From: Siphonodentalium dalli
Taxonomy: Eukaryota > Mollusca > Scaphopoda > Gadilida > Siphonodentaliidae
DNA length: 64,000 nucleotides
Assembly (NCBI GenBank): GCA_032622095.1
Contig: CP136069.1
Location: 185,245,122 to 185,309,121, forward strand
Direction of reading: 5' to 3'
Positions 35,519-47,604 of this stretch are shown in pieces; the first letter of the stretch is position 1; each line of letters begins with the position of its first letter. The notes below the pieces were generated by a model that saw nothing but the letters and a program-made list of their open reading frames with translations, was not told the DNA's origin and made no database searches. The position numbers and the translations under genes were made by a program.

Positions 35519-35666
35519 AGAAATAAATACACGGTGTAGAGGTGTGTATGGTCAAGTTGTACCGCACAAAACTGATTGTAGGACGACGCGTAGCGGAGTC
35601 CTACAATCAGTTATTTGTGGTACAACTTGACCATACACACCGATACACCGTGTATTTATTTATTTC
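35519..35666. repeat. Near-perfect hairpin of 148 bp upstream of the cysteine-rich gene
   Basis: The left arm AGAAATAAATACACGGTGTA, TGTGTATGGTCAAGTTGTAC and ACTGATTGTAGGA are mirrored in the right arm with only a few mismatches. The loop is about 15 bp around CGACGCGTAGCGG. It lies about 250 bp upstream of the gene's ATG. Confidence 0.85.
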
Positions 35667-35899
35667 TTTTGTAATACAACTGAAAGTTTATGGTCACAAT
35701 TCGACTGAATAGGCAACGAAATACTGCGCTTTTTCGGTCTCAGGTGAGAAAACATTTCGTGGTGTAATTCGTATTGGGCGTACTCGATTTCTTTGCATGG
35801 AGTACTCTGGTAATTTGTTTGCGTAAATAATCGTTGTGATTGGCTAAAAAGCGATGTGTTTTCAGCGGCGCCCGTGCCTTTCATTTAAATTGTACGGGA

Positions 35900-36060
35900 A
35901 ATACGATTGCGGTCATTGGGGGGTTAGGGAATGGGCCTTTCGGCCCATTCGAGAATCCCGGGGTTAGCCCCCCAAACACTCTCTATATTGCGGTCATTTC
36001 GGGGTGAAGGAGAAGATAACTCGGTCTTTTCGACCATCCCGGGCGATTCGCGGCCATCTA
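35900..36060. repeat. GC-rich hairpin and GCGGTCATT repeats
   Basis: GGGGGGTTAGGGAATGGGCC pairs imperfectly with GGCCCATTCGAGAATCCCGG and GGTTAGCCCCCC. TTGCGGTCATTTC recurs downstream at about 35992 and 36070. The function is unknown. Confidence 0.5.
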
Positions 36061-36554
36061 CTCACTTTATTGCGGTCATTTCTGTGTTGAACGTTGTTGG
36101 GACAACATGAATATGATCATCGACTATGGACCATTTTCCTACACAAAGCGATCTAAATGATCTAGTTTTCTGAACTAATCTTATTCCCCTTCTGTACTGG
36201 TGAACAAACGCTTTCATTTTCAACTTGATTCCGAAATATCGAATATCATCGAGATTCTAATCGACGAATGCACAGCCCGGCCCCATGGATTTATTTTGTT
36301 ATTTAATATACTTATTAAGTAACTTTCTTTGGTCGTAACATATATCAATATACCATAACATCATTTGGACCATATTCATTGGCAACCAAACTGGTTTCAA
36401 GCGACAAATAGCTAGAAAATTCGCAAGATTGTCAAGATGTAGCAAAATTCAAAGGGTTACGGGTGCGGGTGTACTCCGTTAATGCCCCGTTTGCGCGGAG
36501 TTAGAAAAGACGGGAAAAGTCGCGTGCGGCGATCTGAATAAACCGATTTTTTTC

Positions 36555-36587
36555 GTGGTACAATTGTAAAAAGTAGAATTGTACCAC
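36555..36587. repeat. Short hairpin GTGGTACAATT...AATTGTACCAC
   Basis: A perfect 11-bp stem. Its GTGGTACAA tip is shared with the hairpin at 35519-35666, suggesting a common origin. Confidence 0.6.
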
Positions 36588-37360
36588 AAAACTGGAACGA
36601 GATAGCCATGGTAACTCGGGCCACTGGCCAATCAGGACATGGCTTTTAAGCATAGTTAGGCAGGGTCGTATTACAATAAAATATAGACAGACCTTGTTCT
36701 TACACCATCAGAAATATGGCATAAACAGTATGTTATTGTCAATATTTTTCCTTTGTTATGTAAACAAAAGTAAAAAACTTTACGTTGCCTGGCTTTTGTT
36801 TAGATCCGGATATGGTAAACATAAAGAGCGTTATTTGTTATTGTTTTCCTAATATGGAAATACTAAAGAGCGTTTATATCATTTGTGTGTGATTAACCAA
36901 TAGAATTTCGCTGTGTGATGTAAACAGAAGCACAACTTCTGGAACACGATCAGGCTCTTGTTTACGTACATGTACACCATCGTACGTCTTGACGACAATA
37001 TACTATTTACGCGCTGATTATGTTTGGCATATGAACAAAACAATACATATTTTAATATTCCTTCTGTTGATGGCGATTTGAACATAAATGATTATTTCTA
37101 ACGCCGCCTGTGCCTTTAAAGACATATTATTGACTTCTTCGGGTGCGTTGTCAATTAGGATATAATATTTGTAAAAACAACTAATTTGAGCAAGAGGGTT
37201 CTCCGTTTGTATTTGGTTACCCTACCGGAGTGTTTCACGTGACCTTAAAAATCGACTGTCATATTTGATATCATAGATTGCCATTGGTACCTGGCCTGTA
37301 CCTGGGAATTTTCAGCATTTTGAATTTTAGCCATGCAGGGTGGCACAGAATCCAATGATC
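36588..37360. other. Intergenic DNA
   Basis: No gene was recognised. The short ORF at 36879-37085 (minus) has no motif or exon boundaries. Confidence 0.4.
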
Positions 37361-39347
37361 GTCCTTGATACAGGGTGTCCGTGATTTAGTTTCATAATAG
37401 AGTGTGTTCCCACTAAGAGTCGTCTCTGATACAGGGTGTCCGTGATTTAGTTTCATAATAGAGTGTCTTCCCACTAGGAGTCGACTCTGATACAGGGTGT
37501 CCGTGATTTAGTTTCATAATAGAGTGTCTTCCCACTAAGCGTCGTCTCTGGTACTGGGTGTCCGTGATTTAGTTTCATAATAGAGTGTCTTCCCACTAAG
37601 AGTCGTCTCTGATACAGAGTGTCGGTGATTTAGTTTCATAATAGAGTGTCTTCCCACTAAGAGTCGTCTCTGGTACTGGGTGTCCGTGACTTAGTTTCAT
37701 AATAGAGTGTCTTCCCACTAAGAGTCGTCTCTGATACAGGGTGTCCGTGATTTAGTTTCATAATAGAGTGGCTTCCCACTAAGAGTCGACTCTGATACAG
37801 GGTGTCCGTGATTTAGTTTCATAATAGAGTGTCTTCCCACTAAGAGTCGTCTCTGATACAGGGTGTCCGTGATTTAGTTTCATAATAGAGTGTCTTCCCA
37901 CTAGGAGTCGACTCTGATACAGGGTGTCCGTGATTTAGTTTCATAATAGAGTGTCTTCACACTAAGAGTCGTCTCTGATACAGAGTGTCCGTGATTTAGT
38001 TTCATAATAGAGTGTATTCCCACTAAGAGTCGACTCTGATACAGGGTGTCTGTGTTTTCATTTCACAATAGAGTGTCTTCCCACTAAGAGTCGACTCTGA
38101 TACAGAGTGTCGTGTTTTCATTTCACAATAGAGTGTCTTCCCACTAAGAGTCGACTCTGATACAGGGTGTCCGTGATTTAGTTTCATAATAGAGTGGCTT
38201 CCCACTAAGAGTCGTCTCTGATACAGGGTGTCCGTGATTTAGTTTCATAATAGAGTGTCTTCCCACTAAGAGTCGTCTCTGATACAGGGTGTCCGTGATT
38301 TAGTTTCATAATAGAGTGTCTTCCCACTAAGAGTCGTCTCTGGTACTGGGTGTCCGTGATTTAGTTTCATAATAGAGTGTCTTCCCACTAAGAGTCGTCT
38401 CTGATACAGGGTGTCCGTGATTTAGTTTCATAATAGAGTGGCTTCCCACTAAGAGTCGACTCTGATACAGGGTGTCCGTGATTTAGTTTCATAATAGAGT
38501 GTCTTCCCACTAAGAGTCGTCTCTGATACAGGGTGTCCGTGATTTAGTTTCATAATAGAGTGTCTTCCCACTAGGAGTCGACTCTGATACAGGGTGTCCG
38601 TGATTTAGTTTCATAATAGAGTGTCTTCACACTAAGAGTCGTCTCTGATACAGAGTGTCCGTGATTTAGTTTCATAATAGAGTGTATTCCCACTAAGAGT
38701 CGACTCTGATACAGGGTGTCTGTGTTTTCATTTCACAATAGAGTGTCTTCCCACTAAGAGTCGACTCTGATACAGAGTGTCGTGTTTTCATTTCACAATA
38801 GAGTGTCTTCCCACTAAGAGTCGACTCTGATACAGGGTGTCCGTGATTTAGTTTCATAATAGAGTGGCTTCCCACTAAGAGTCGTCTCTGATACAGGGTG
38901 TCCGTGATTTAGTTTCATAATAGAGTGTCTTCCCACTAGGAGTCGACTCTGATACAGGGTGTCCGTGATTTAGTTTCATAATAGAGTGTCTTCACACTAA
39001 GAGTCGTCTCTGATACAGAGTGTCCGTGATTTAGTTTCATAATAGTGTGTATTCCCACTAAGAGTCGACTCTGATACAGGGTGTCTGTGTTTTCATTTCA
39101 CAATAGAGTGTCTTCCCACTAAGAGTCGACTCTGATACAGAGTGTCGTGTTTTCATTTCACAATAGAGTGTCTTCCCACTAAGAGTCGACTCTGATACAG
39201 GGTGTCCGTGATTTAGTTTCATAATAGAGTGGCTTCCCACTAAGAGTCGTCTCTGATACAGGGTGTCCGTGATTTAGTTTCATAATAGAGTGTCTTCCCA
39301 CTAAGAGTCGTCTCTGATACAGGGTGTCCGTGATTTAGTTTCATAAT
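37361..39347. repeat. 61-bp satellite array with higher-order structure
   Basis: About 32 units of GGTGTCCGTGATTTAGTTTC / ATAATAGAGTGTCTTCCCAC / TAAGAGTCGTCTCTGATACA type. Variant units occur in a fixed order: paired units with GTGTTTTCATTTCACAATAG at 38042-38160, 38712-38830 and 39077-39195. A block from about 37731 recurs 670 bp later (11 units), and part of it again 365 bp after that (6 units). The 60-codon ORFs on the minus strand are the same satellite text three times. The array stops in mid-unit at ATAAT, where the retrotransposon begins. Confidence 0.95.
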
Positions 39348-39545
39348 CACCGGACAACCGGACGTGCCGGACGTGTTCTCGTTAGCTCCAGGATTTACTT
39401 ATGCATACCTAATCAAAATGACTATATATAGGATCTAGGATGTTAATGATAGGTGCATTTCAGCAACTCTAATGATTTGAGGAAGATAGTGGTGCATAGT
39501 AATCTGATGGAAATTTCTTGAATATAGCTTAATATTATCACCAGG

Positions 39546-39938
39546 ATGATGAATGACACGGACTTTGATGATTTTGATGACATGTTCGACATTCTGGAAT
39601 CGGACGCTGCTACAAAAGTGGATCCATTAGACGGGTGCACTGCTACAGATTGCGAGAAAGAATATGTTTTGAACGTGGAAAAGGTGATACGGCGGAGAGA
39701 AACGGGTCTTCAACAGGACATTCATAACGCGGAAGGAAGGGACAATGGGAAATGTTTAACTCTTGTGTTGGACTCCAATAAATTCGAGAAATATTTCGAT
39801 GGATTATGTGAGAGGTATTGGGACCCACTGAGTAAAAATGATATCAACAACGCGACGTGGGTGATAGGAAAAGACAAAAAGAATGTTGTTGTGGACGATA
39901 CAATCGAAAGTGCGCGGAACAAGACAGGCAAGGGATGA
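39546..39938 (+). pseudogene. Retrotransposon ORF1, N-terminal part
   Basis: An ATG ORF of 130 codons starts MMNDTDFDDFDDMFDILESD, an acidic N-terminus. No known domain was recognised. It lies about 200 bp inside the presumed 5' end of the element and is followed, after stops, by the coiled-coil segment in another frame. It may be the start of the ORF1 protein with a later frameshift, or a separate small ORF. Its codon pattern lacks internal stops for 390 nt in AT-rich DNA, which favours former coding. Confidence 0.45.
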
Positions 39939-40076
39939 AAGATTGTGGTACACATATACCGCACAAGGAATAAATGCATGGTCCAATGATCTAAAAGGAA
40001 TATGAAGTGGTGGATAGAAAAAGAACTTCCTTTAGTATTCCAGTTGGGATTTGCAAGAGAAGTGCTTCCGATTTAG

Positions 40077-40694
40077 GTATGGTCTGATCCTAATATAATA
40101 ACTGAAAACCAATCTCCCAAAACGCCCGCGACACAAGTTAGGAAACTGCAGGTACCAAAGATCTTCGCCAGTATTCGTACTACAATTTTGAAGAAAAATG
40201 TGCCTACCGTGAACGTCAATTATACCGACAAAATTTCGAACTTTGCAATGAAAATGACTCTATCAGAATTACAAGACATATTGGAAACTATTAAAATCAA
40301 ACAAGCAGATATGGAATATGAACTCACTGGTCGCATCCAACGGTTAGAAAATCAGGTTACAGACTTGAAGCAGGAAAATGCCAAATTACGTAAAAACACA
40401 TCAAAAACAGCAAATAAATCGAAGCTTATTATCGAAACCGCCAATGACGCCCAACTTATTGTTACTGAGAAGCAACAATTAAAGAAAACTCAAAAACGGG
40501 ATAAAATTGAAAACTCGGCAAAAAAATCATCAGAAATAACAATACCGGCGATAAAAACATCAAACAAATATGATGTATTGTCTGACACCGCCTTCACTCA
40601 TTTGGAAACACCTGTGACCAAACAAACTGAACCAGATCTGGATAAACCCGGCTGTTCAACACAACGGTGGCGCAGAAGCAATCAATATGACTAA
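40077..40694 (+). pseudogene. Retrotransposon ORF1, coiled-coil segment
   Basis: The frame is open from about 40077; the ATG at 40188 gives 168 codons. Residues from ELQDILETIKIKQADMEYEL to RIQRLENQVTDLKQENAKLR form clear heptads, a coiled coil as in many LINE ORF1 proteins, where it makes multimers that bind the RNA. A lysine/threonine/serine-rich linker follows. The frame ends in TAA at 40692 just as the esterase frame begins at the A-run CTAAAAAAAG, so a one- or two-base slip separates the two parts. Confidence 0.65.
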
Positions 40695-41341
40695 AAAAAG
40701 TTCACCTGATACTCGGCGATTCGGTGCTTCGTTATGAAAATCCACGCAGACTTGCATTGGAAGATGAATTTGTTCAGAAAATGTCAATTGGGGGTCTGAA
40801 TCTGACTGGGGCTTGCCGATGGCTTAATGACACGCGAAACCGAGTTGATGGATATGTACACAAAGTTACATTACACGTAGGAATCAACTCCTGTCGGAGG
40901 GGCTACACAACTGGATCAGATGAGGTTAAAGACGCCATCAACATTATTCGCCAAATTTATCCCGCAGCTGCAGTAATGATTTCCTCTGTGCTACCGACAC
41001 CCAGCAGATCTGGTGCCATTAGACTGATTTTTGATACCAACGCTTGTTACTCAGCGGTGTGTGCTGAAATGAACTGCATTTTCGTTGACAATTCTGCCGA
41101 TTTTGTTATGCCTCGGGGTACGCGCGTTATTGAAGTCTTATTTCACGACTCGTGGCATCCTAATAATCGAGGTGTAGAACTCCTGGGTGCGAATTTAAGG
41201 TTCGGGAAACATACCGGCAGGACAAATGTTACGCAAGATGATTCGGTTCTACATCAAGGAGACCGATCTCAGTTCATTAAACCGTGCTCCCCGTGGTTTG
41301 GCAATCAACTTTATGTTAAAAGCGGAGCCAATTCCTTCTAA
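40691..41341 (+). pseudogene. Retrotransposon ORF1, SGNH/GDSL esterase domain
   Basis: The domain starts LKKVHLILGDSVLRYENP: GDS is the block I nucleophile motif. HVGINSCRRG contains the G-x-N of block III, and HDSWHPNNRGVELL holds the D-x-x-H catalytic pair of block V. All four family blocks are thus visible in order over about 210 residues, and the catalytic Ser, Asp and His appear intact. ORF1 esterases are known in CR1-type retrotransposons and are thought to act on lipids or membranes during retrotransposition. The frame is offset from the coiled-coil part. Confidence 0.75.
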
Positions 41342-41946
41342 GGCGACCCGACAACGCCAGATTTTATGGCAGTGCGGCAAGAATTGTCGGAACTTGGATC
41401 ACTAATTCGCAACGGGACTTAACTATATATTAATTAATCACACTTGTGTTTATATACCATCTGTTTGCATGCTATTAGAAATGAGTAATTAATCTTCTTA
41501 AAGCTAATTATTTTCTGATAAGAGAATTGATACAAATAACTTACTCTATATATGCGAATGTTCGCACCTTCTAAACGTTTGATATATTTATTTAGTTTAC
41601 TTGAGAGCAAGATAGTACAAACACCCTTTCATGAGAATTGCTCAGTGGGATCTAGTACTCGACGCAAATGCGGTGGCATCCAAGTTCGCGTCAAGTGCAA
41701 CTCACTAACAATTGCCCACGACAGGAAATGTGTTGAAATGAGAGCTCACCCACGCAATCGAAGGGAAGCTCTTCATATATTAACAATGTATTATTATGGA
41801 AACGCTCTTCATACATGAGATAATTAAATAAATAAACAAATAAATAAACCTCTACCAAGACACCTAGCTCCATATATAAATAAACAAATAAATAAACCTC
41901 TACCAAGACACCTAGCTCCATATAGCCGTTCATTGAATGCATATAA
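41342..41946. repeat. Region between ORF1 and ORF2 with a local duplication
   Basis: Between the two ORFs a segment of about 46 bp (AATAAACCTCTACCAAGACA and following) occurs twice in tandem at about 41826-41925. The small ORFs on either strand are not recognised. Confidence 0.6.
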
Positions 41947-42873
41947 ATGACATCCAATGAGAACAATGATACTCAACTCACAATGAGATATACAACATGG
42001 AATGTGCAAGGAGTCTGTCAGAAGCTAACGGACCCTGAATTTATAAGTAAATTAATAGATTATGATATCATAACCTTAGTAGTAACGTGGCATCAAGAAA
42101 TATCTGATATCAAAATACCTGATAACGAATACATACACTTGTTTCGAACAGGTGGTACGAAGAAGAAAGGCGGTATAGCGTTCTACCACCGTTCGAAGTA
42201 TAACAAGTTTTTTCGAGCAAGTAACAAAGTAAATGACTACGCAGTGTGCGCTGAATTTTCAGGAAAATTGCTCAATATGTCTTCTGATATTGTTTTTGTA
42301 TCTGCTTATATACCGCCTAGCAATTTTTCATTTTGAAAATCGAATCATAAAGATGAAAATGCGTTCTCAATTATAGGGAACGGCCTTTCGAAATATAATT
42401 CGAATGAACTGATTATTCTCGGAGGGGATTTGAATGCACGTACAGGAGAACTACCGGACTACGTTGCAATGGACAGTGATAATCATATTAACCTACCTGA
42501 TGATTATTTATTAGATACAGACAAACCAAGACTTAATATGGACAGTGCCGTCAACGCATTTGGCAGGCAACTTTTACAATTATGCCAGAGTACAGGCATT
42601 AGAATAGCTAATGGCAGATCAGCTGGGGATAGGATAGGCCACTTCACAAGTTATCAGTATAATGGTACAAGCGTGGTCGATTATATAATGTTAACGGATA
42701 GATTTCTTCACACAGTAGATTATTTCTGTGTTAAACTACCTTCCGAGTATTCAGACTATTGCCAACTAGCTCTTTACTTTCTGTATCTCTGTTCAACTCA
42801 AAGTCACAAAGCTGTAACTACAAAATTTACTTATGAAAAAAAAAATCAAACTAAAGTGGAATCGCTTAAGTAA
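41947..42873 (+). pseudogene. Retrotransposon ORF2, AP endonuclease domain (inactivated)
   Basis: The ATG at 41947 is followed by YTTWNVQGVCQKL (first motif), GGIAFYHRS, FVSAYIPPSNF, a frame break near 42336-42350, then LGGDLNARTG (42421-42447) and SVVDYIML. This is the order of the APE-type endonuclease that nicks target DNA in LINEs. Two catalytic positions look altered. The usual E-T-W is V-T-W (GTA at 42082-42084). The usual S-D-H near the end is S-D-Y (TAT at 42757-42759). With the frameshift, the domain cannot be active. Confidence 0.8.
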
Positions 42874-43341
42874 ACACAAATCGTGCCATTTAATTAATTC
42901 ACCTTCCGTGAAGCACGAATTGACTCAGTATCGATTACGCACATACTCTAAGGACAAACGGGGAGTAACCGAAGCGTTAGATGATATAATGTGTATTATA
43001 AACAAAATAAACAGGCACGCCTGCTCCAAGGTTACCGTGAAGAAAAGACATGTACGCAAAAGAAAATGGTTTGATAACAGGTGTAAAGACTTGAAAATGA
43101 GTTTCGACAGTATCGCGAGAGAAATTAGCCTTTAATACAAACCTAAGAACCAAATTTTTCATAATCAAAAAATCATATAAGAAGAAATTGAAACGTAAAA
43201 AAAGAAAATTCTACGCGAAACTCCATAATAGTTTTGACGAATTAGAAACAGGTGACCCTCAACAATATTGGCGAATTATAGATGACTTAAGAAATAAAAA
43301 CAATAAACCATCGGATGAGTTGGATGCTGACACAGCTACTG
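42833..43341 (+). pseudogene. Retrotransposon ORF2, linker between endonuclease and reverse transcriptase
   Basis: Frame pieces rich in Lys/Arg (KVTVKKRHVRKRKWFDNRC) and QQYWRIIDDLRNKNN match the linker that precedes the RT in LINE ORF2 proteins. The frame shifts twice (about 42840 and 43135). The last codons run straight into TACTG at 43337-43341, the target duplication of the 4.26 kb TIR element. Confidence 0.65.
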
Positions 43342-46300
43342 CACGCCCGATAACCCTATAGGCTGGTGGCTGTGGGTAGGCATATTGCTGTAGTGATATT
43401 GCGTGGCGGGTTTCTCAACCAAGGTATGTTTTAGATTATAATTGATCAAATACGCTGTAAAAGGTCAGATTTTTTTATCACGTCAGATGCAGTAATGTCT
43501 GATTTATAAGTTGAACCTCTTGGTAACAATTTGGCATTGTAGAATACGTTGATTGAAGACAAAATATCTCGGATTTTGTCGACTTTTTCATACTTTCAAA
43601 GTAAACAGACTCCCAAATTTGCTCAGCATGTCGATTTATAAGTTATTTTCGTTGATACATGTGGTATAGTATCTCAGTGACAAGATAAACATGACTACGA
43701 ACTCAAATAATGCATTTTTCAGTTAAAAAAACCTATTTGACATACTGTCCCGTCAATATTTTGTGGTAGGCATATTGAATAGCCAAACACCGAGAGGATA
43801 GACATATGGCAAACACAGATACGCATGTAGCACAATGATCAATAGTGGTTTTAGTCTGAGAAAAACGCTTTTGTGATGCTATATTATTCACAGTGTTGTA
43901 AATTCACATCGCCAAGAGTCAGGAAACATACACTACTTATTTCCAAGAACTAAATACTGGCAGTTGTAATGTAAAACGTTTTAACTGTGACAAACTTGCA
44001 AAATGGGGTTTTAATTGAAAATGGGGAAAGTATAGCCCAAACTATTCAGCATATTTTAATGTAAAAAAAATGAGCCATGCCAGCTTTGTGCAGTTTTCAG
44101 GCTGAATGGTCATGGTCCACTACATATATTATAGATAATATAACTACCATTTATAGCCGGTTTTATTTTTGGCGTTCTGCGAAAGAATGGCGTTCATATA
44201 ATTGTTTTTTTATCTTCGACCAGAACGAATCATGTTTACGCCGGTTTATGGAATATAAACCGCACACAAATAAATAACAGCATACGATGCTATTAACAAT
44301 AATTCAATGTCCCGCCAATGCTAATGTAGCTAAAAGTTATACATAATTTTATGTGGTATCAATATAGGTAAAGACATTGGGCTCAGAGAAATATCAGGTG
44401 CGAAAATTAGGGTACGCTAGAACCTGTCTAGCTAGAGCATACATATAGTCGACCTGGACCATGACCCAGTTATGCCGCATATACATAAACAGGAGCACCG
44501 AGCAATAATACAAATGTGTGTGGGCCGTTAACTTAATTGACCCTACCGCAATTAGCTGTGTGAGCCAATGAGATAATTGCATTATACAGCCTGGAGCAAT
44601 GATCGCTTCTGCGAACAGGCGGTTAGACAAAAAGACTCATTTTACCGGCTTACTCTATGTCGCTTTGATTTTGTTTTGTATAAAAGAGTATTGGTTTCAT
44701 GTAAGTTGACACAATATAATAATATAACAGTAACAGAATGCGAAAGCTTCGCCCTATGGGCTTTTTGGATTAGTAAATTATGAAGGTTGGATATGTCACG
44801 CTGAGCTAGAGAAGTGACAACTGGAAATATGATGAGGGGATTAGGAAGTGCTAGATAAGCTTATTAGTTAAAACTATCAAATCAAACTATGTACACATTT
44901 GAGATAATGGACCACATAGTGTTGTAATATCCAAGGGATGATTTGTTGGGGAAAGAGGGACACTAAAATGGCCAAAGTATATGACAGCACCTGTTAAATT
45001 CACCTGTTGTCGATTAATACAGGCTGATTAGGGCGCCTCTTCCTGATAGCTTTCGGATTTGTGAAAGTAATGAAAAATAATTTCTCAATATACTGAAACA
45101 TGTTTGTTCTATACGCGTAATGTGCCAATTATGAAGATTATTAATTGTTATTATAACATTTTTTTTTTTAATTTAAATGTCTTTATTAATTCCTTAGATA
45201 TATAAGTCACGTTTTTACATAGCCCATACACACCCACGTGGCAGGGACAAGGGCGTTCTTTTTGTCTGAAATAAAAGGATTATTATATATTGTACAGATG
45301 TTGTTCCATAACGCCCTTCTTGGTAATAGGGTGGTCTGCTCTACGTCATTTGAAAATTGAAAATTATTACAAGTTACAACACACAGAGGCTCCACACACA
45401 CGGCAAACAGTCCCTACATTATTCTAGGACATATATAAACACTATATTGCAATATATGCCGTATGTATTGGAACCTATGTCTATGGAATTGCATACAAGT
45501 CCTCTAATTTTTATCGAAATAGGGAAATTGTATGGTACACCATCGATAAATTGATAGATCGTGTGTCTATTGTGAAGAGATATATCATAATAACATTAAA
45601 TATTTATTATGTGTTACATATCCAGACAAGAACAGTGAATATCCTAAATTATCGAACAATTTATCTCAAAATCGACGCCATGTGCAGGTTCATTTTTCAT
45701 CATGCTTCGGTGGTAATTTGCCCTAATAAAGAGCTTGTCGTCGCAAATAAACATTGAAACTGAATGTATGTAGCCTTCACTAAAGTACTTGTATTCGTGT
45801 CGAATTGAAGAAAAATCCAGCTGCGAATTCATTCTGGTGGTAAGTCCACCAAATTTGAAACACGTCGTTCCTTGTTGTCAGACATATCGGCGTGTGATGT
45901 CTAACCTGCTATAATTCAGTCTGGCAATTTATGGCAGGCGTGGTTATCGCCGCTGGGCAGTAGCGTGAATTGAGTGGGCGCTGTTGTCTCATGGGCTATA
46001 TATAGGATCTCTGAATCGCCGTGAGATGTTCGTGTGCATTTATAGTAGTAAATGTTTTTGTCAATACCGTGGGGCAGGTTTTTGGGTGCGTCGAAAATTC
46101 ACCGAGTACGATATCATATCGGAGAAATGATCACCTCAGAAAAAAAAACACCGAGTTGTCATCGCGGGATGATTTCAGATTTTCTGACATTTAAATCTAA
46201 GATTCTGCTTCTAAATGCAGAAATTAGTCAATAAATCTGATAAAATGTATTAAAACTTAGAAATAATTAGTATTTATTCAGTTTATTATGAAATAATAGC

Positions 46301-47599
46301 ACAAATTTGAGCGGGTTTTGCAACTTCCGTTTAAACTGTAATGCATATCTCAGAAATGGTTGACGTTAGAAGGCCATTAGTGAAAGGGCCGACACTTTGT
46401 ACCTACTTCGTACCCAACCTGCCCCACGGTATTGACAAAAAATGCCAACCATTTATAGTGGTCCAATTGTATTTATATCTGACTCAGGCTCCGCTCAATT
46501 GTCTATTTCAGAAAGAAGCTAAAACAATGTCGGAACCAGAAGAAATAGAGCCCGATCTAGATGAATCTTTGTGTTAATTTTCTTATATTGAGCAGTGTGT
46601 AGCCCATACTTTAAACATCTTTACCAACGTATTCAACACGTATACAATATGGAAAACGTCGACGTCACGAGTCACAAATTACATCAACTTTATCTTTTGA
46701 ACAAGAACTACAAACTTTATTAATAAAGTCGCCTATCAGTTTGATAAAAATGGCTATAAATTACGGCAGAAACGAATAAATAAACGCCAAATCTCGATGT
46801 TGAATAGTTCTAGTGGGTGTGTAATAAAACACAACCACACATTATGTGTGCGTGGTGAGAAAATTAAATTATGCTGCAAGTTACAACTCGCGCCCCATCG
46901 TTGTAACGTTGTAACATTCCGCGTAACAAACTCATGCGTTAATTTTCACGTCATGCACACATAATTATGTGTGGTTCTGTCTATTTTATATGAATGAATA
47001 ATCATTCCAGAGTGTATTTATCAAAGAATATATGTCAGAAGTTGCATATTGTTGGCTTTAAAGTGCTAAATTGGAGCTTGGTCAATATTTACCACGTGCC
47101 TATCAACAATGCCACTTGCCTATCATAACAAGTTTGTGCTTTGCCATGAGCCTATCTGCGGAGGCAACATGCCTGTCATAAATTTGTGATATGACACTCA
47201 GGAAAATCTATATTTTTCCACGAAAAATATGTCTTTTATTGTGGATTTTGGTTTCATTGTATCAATGGAATGTACATCTAGTGACATGTGTACACGAAGC
47301 CTACATATCGAGATTTCTACCATTTATATTAGGTAGTTTCTTTGATAAACGACAAAAACCGGTTGTAAAATTCGACAAATTAAGTAATAAAAAATATATC
47401 TAAAGGCACACGACTATCACAAATGGTGTATGAATACACCATTCATGGTCCTATCTAATGCCATAAGCGTTCTCGCCGGGTGGATTCCAGAATTTATGAT
47501 TTTCCTCAATTTCTGAGCACACGTGTGAAAACCGCCACACAATATCACTACAGCAATATGCCTACCCACAGCCACCAGCCTATAGGGTTATCGGGCGTG
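43342..47599. mobile_element. 4.26 kb TIR DNA transposon inserted in the LINE
   Basis: It begins CACGCCCGATAACCCTATAG and ends with the inverse. The inverted match is about 72 bp with one or two differences. TACTG flanks it on both sides (43337-43341 and 47600-47604), and removing the element plus one TACTG brings the LINE reading frame back together (D-T-A-T-D-F-F-K). CAC ends with 5-bp duplications recall Transib/RAG-like elements, but the rest of the end is not the Transib consensus. No transposase was recognised; the short ORFs inside (44077, 45357, 46341 and others) carry no visible domain, so it is either non-autonomous or decayed. Confidence 0.88.
46039..46460. mobile_element. Small inverted-repeat element inside the 4.26 kb transposon
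   Basis: ATTTATAGTAGTAAATG...TTTTTGTCAATACCGTGGGGCAGGTT on the left is mirrored at 46416-46460. The arms match for about 50 bp. It makes a third nesting level: MITE in DNA transposon in LINE in satellite. Confidence 0.65.
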
Positions 47600-47604
47600 T
47601 ACTG

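Noticed and set aside
40684-40702. Programmed frameshift at the A-run between coiled coil and esterase
   Set aside because: The upstream frame meets a TAA before the run, so slippage on the run cannot rescue it; general decay of the element is simpler.
43860-43965. A THAP-like look in the 4.26 kb element (VNSHRQESGNIHYLFPRTKYW)
   Set aside because: The zinc-binding C2CH residues are not in place, the frame stops soon after, and no further transposase parts follow.
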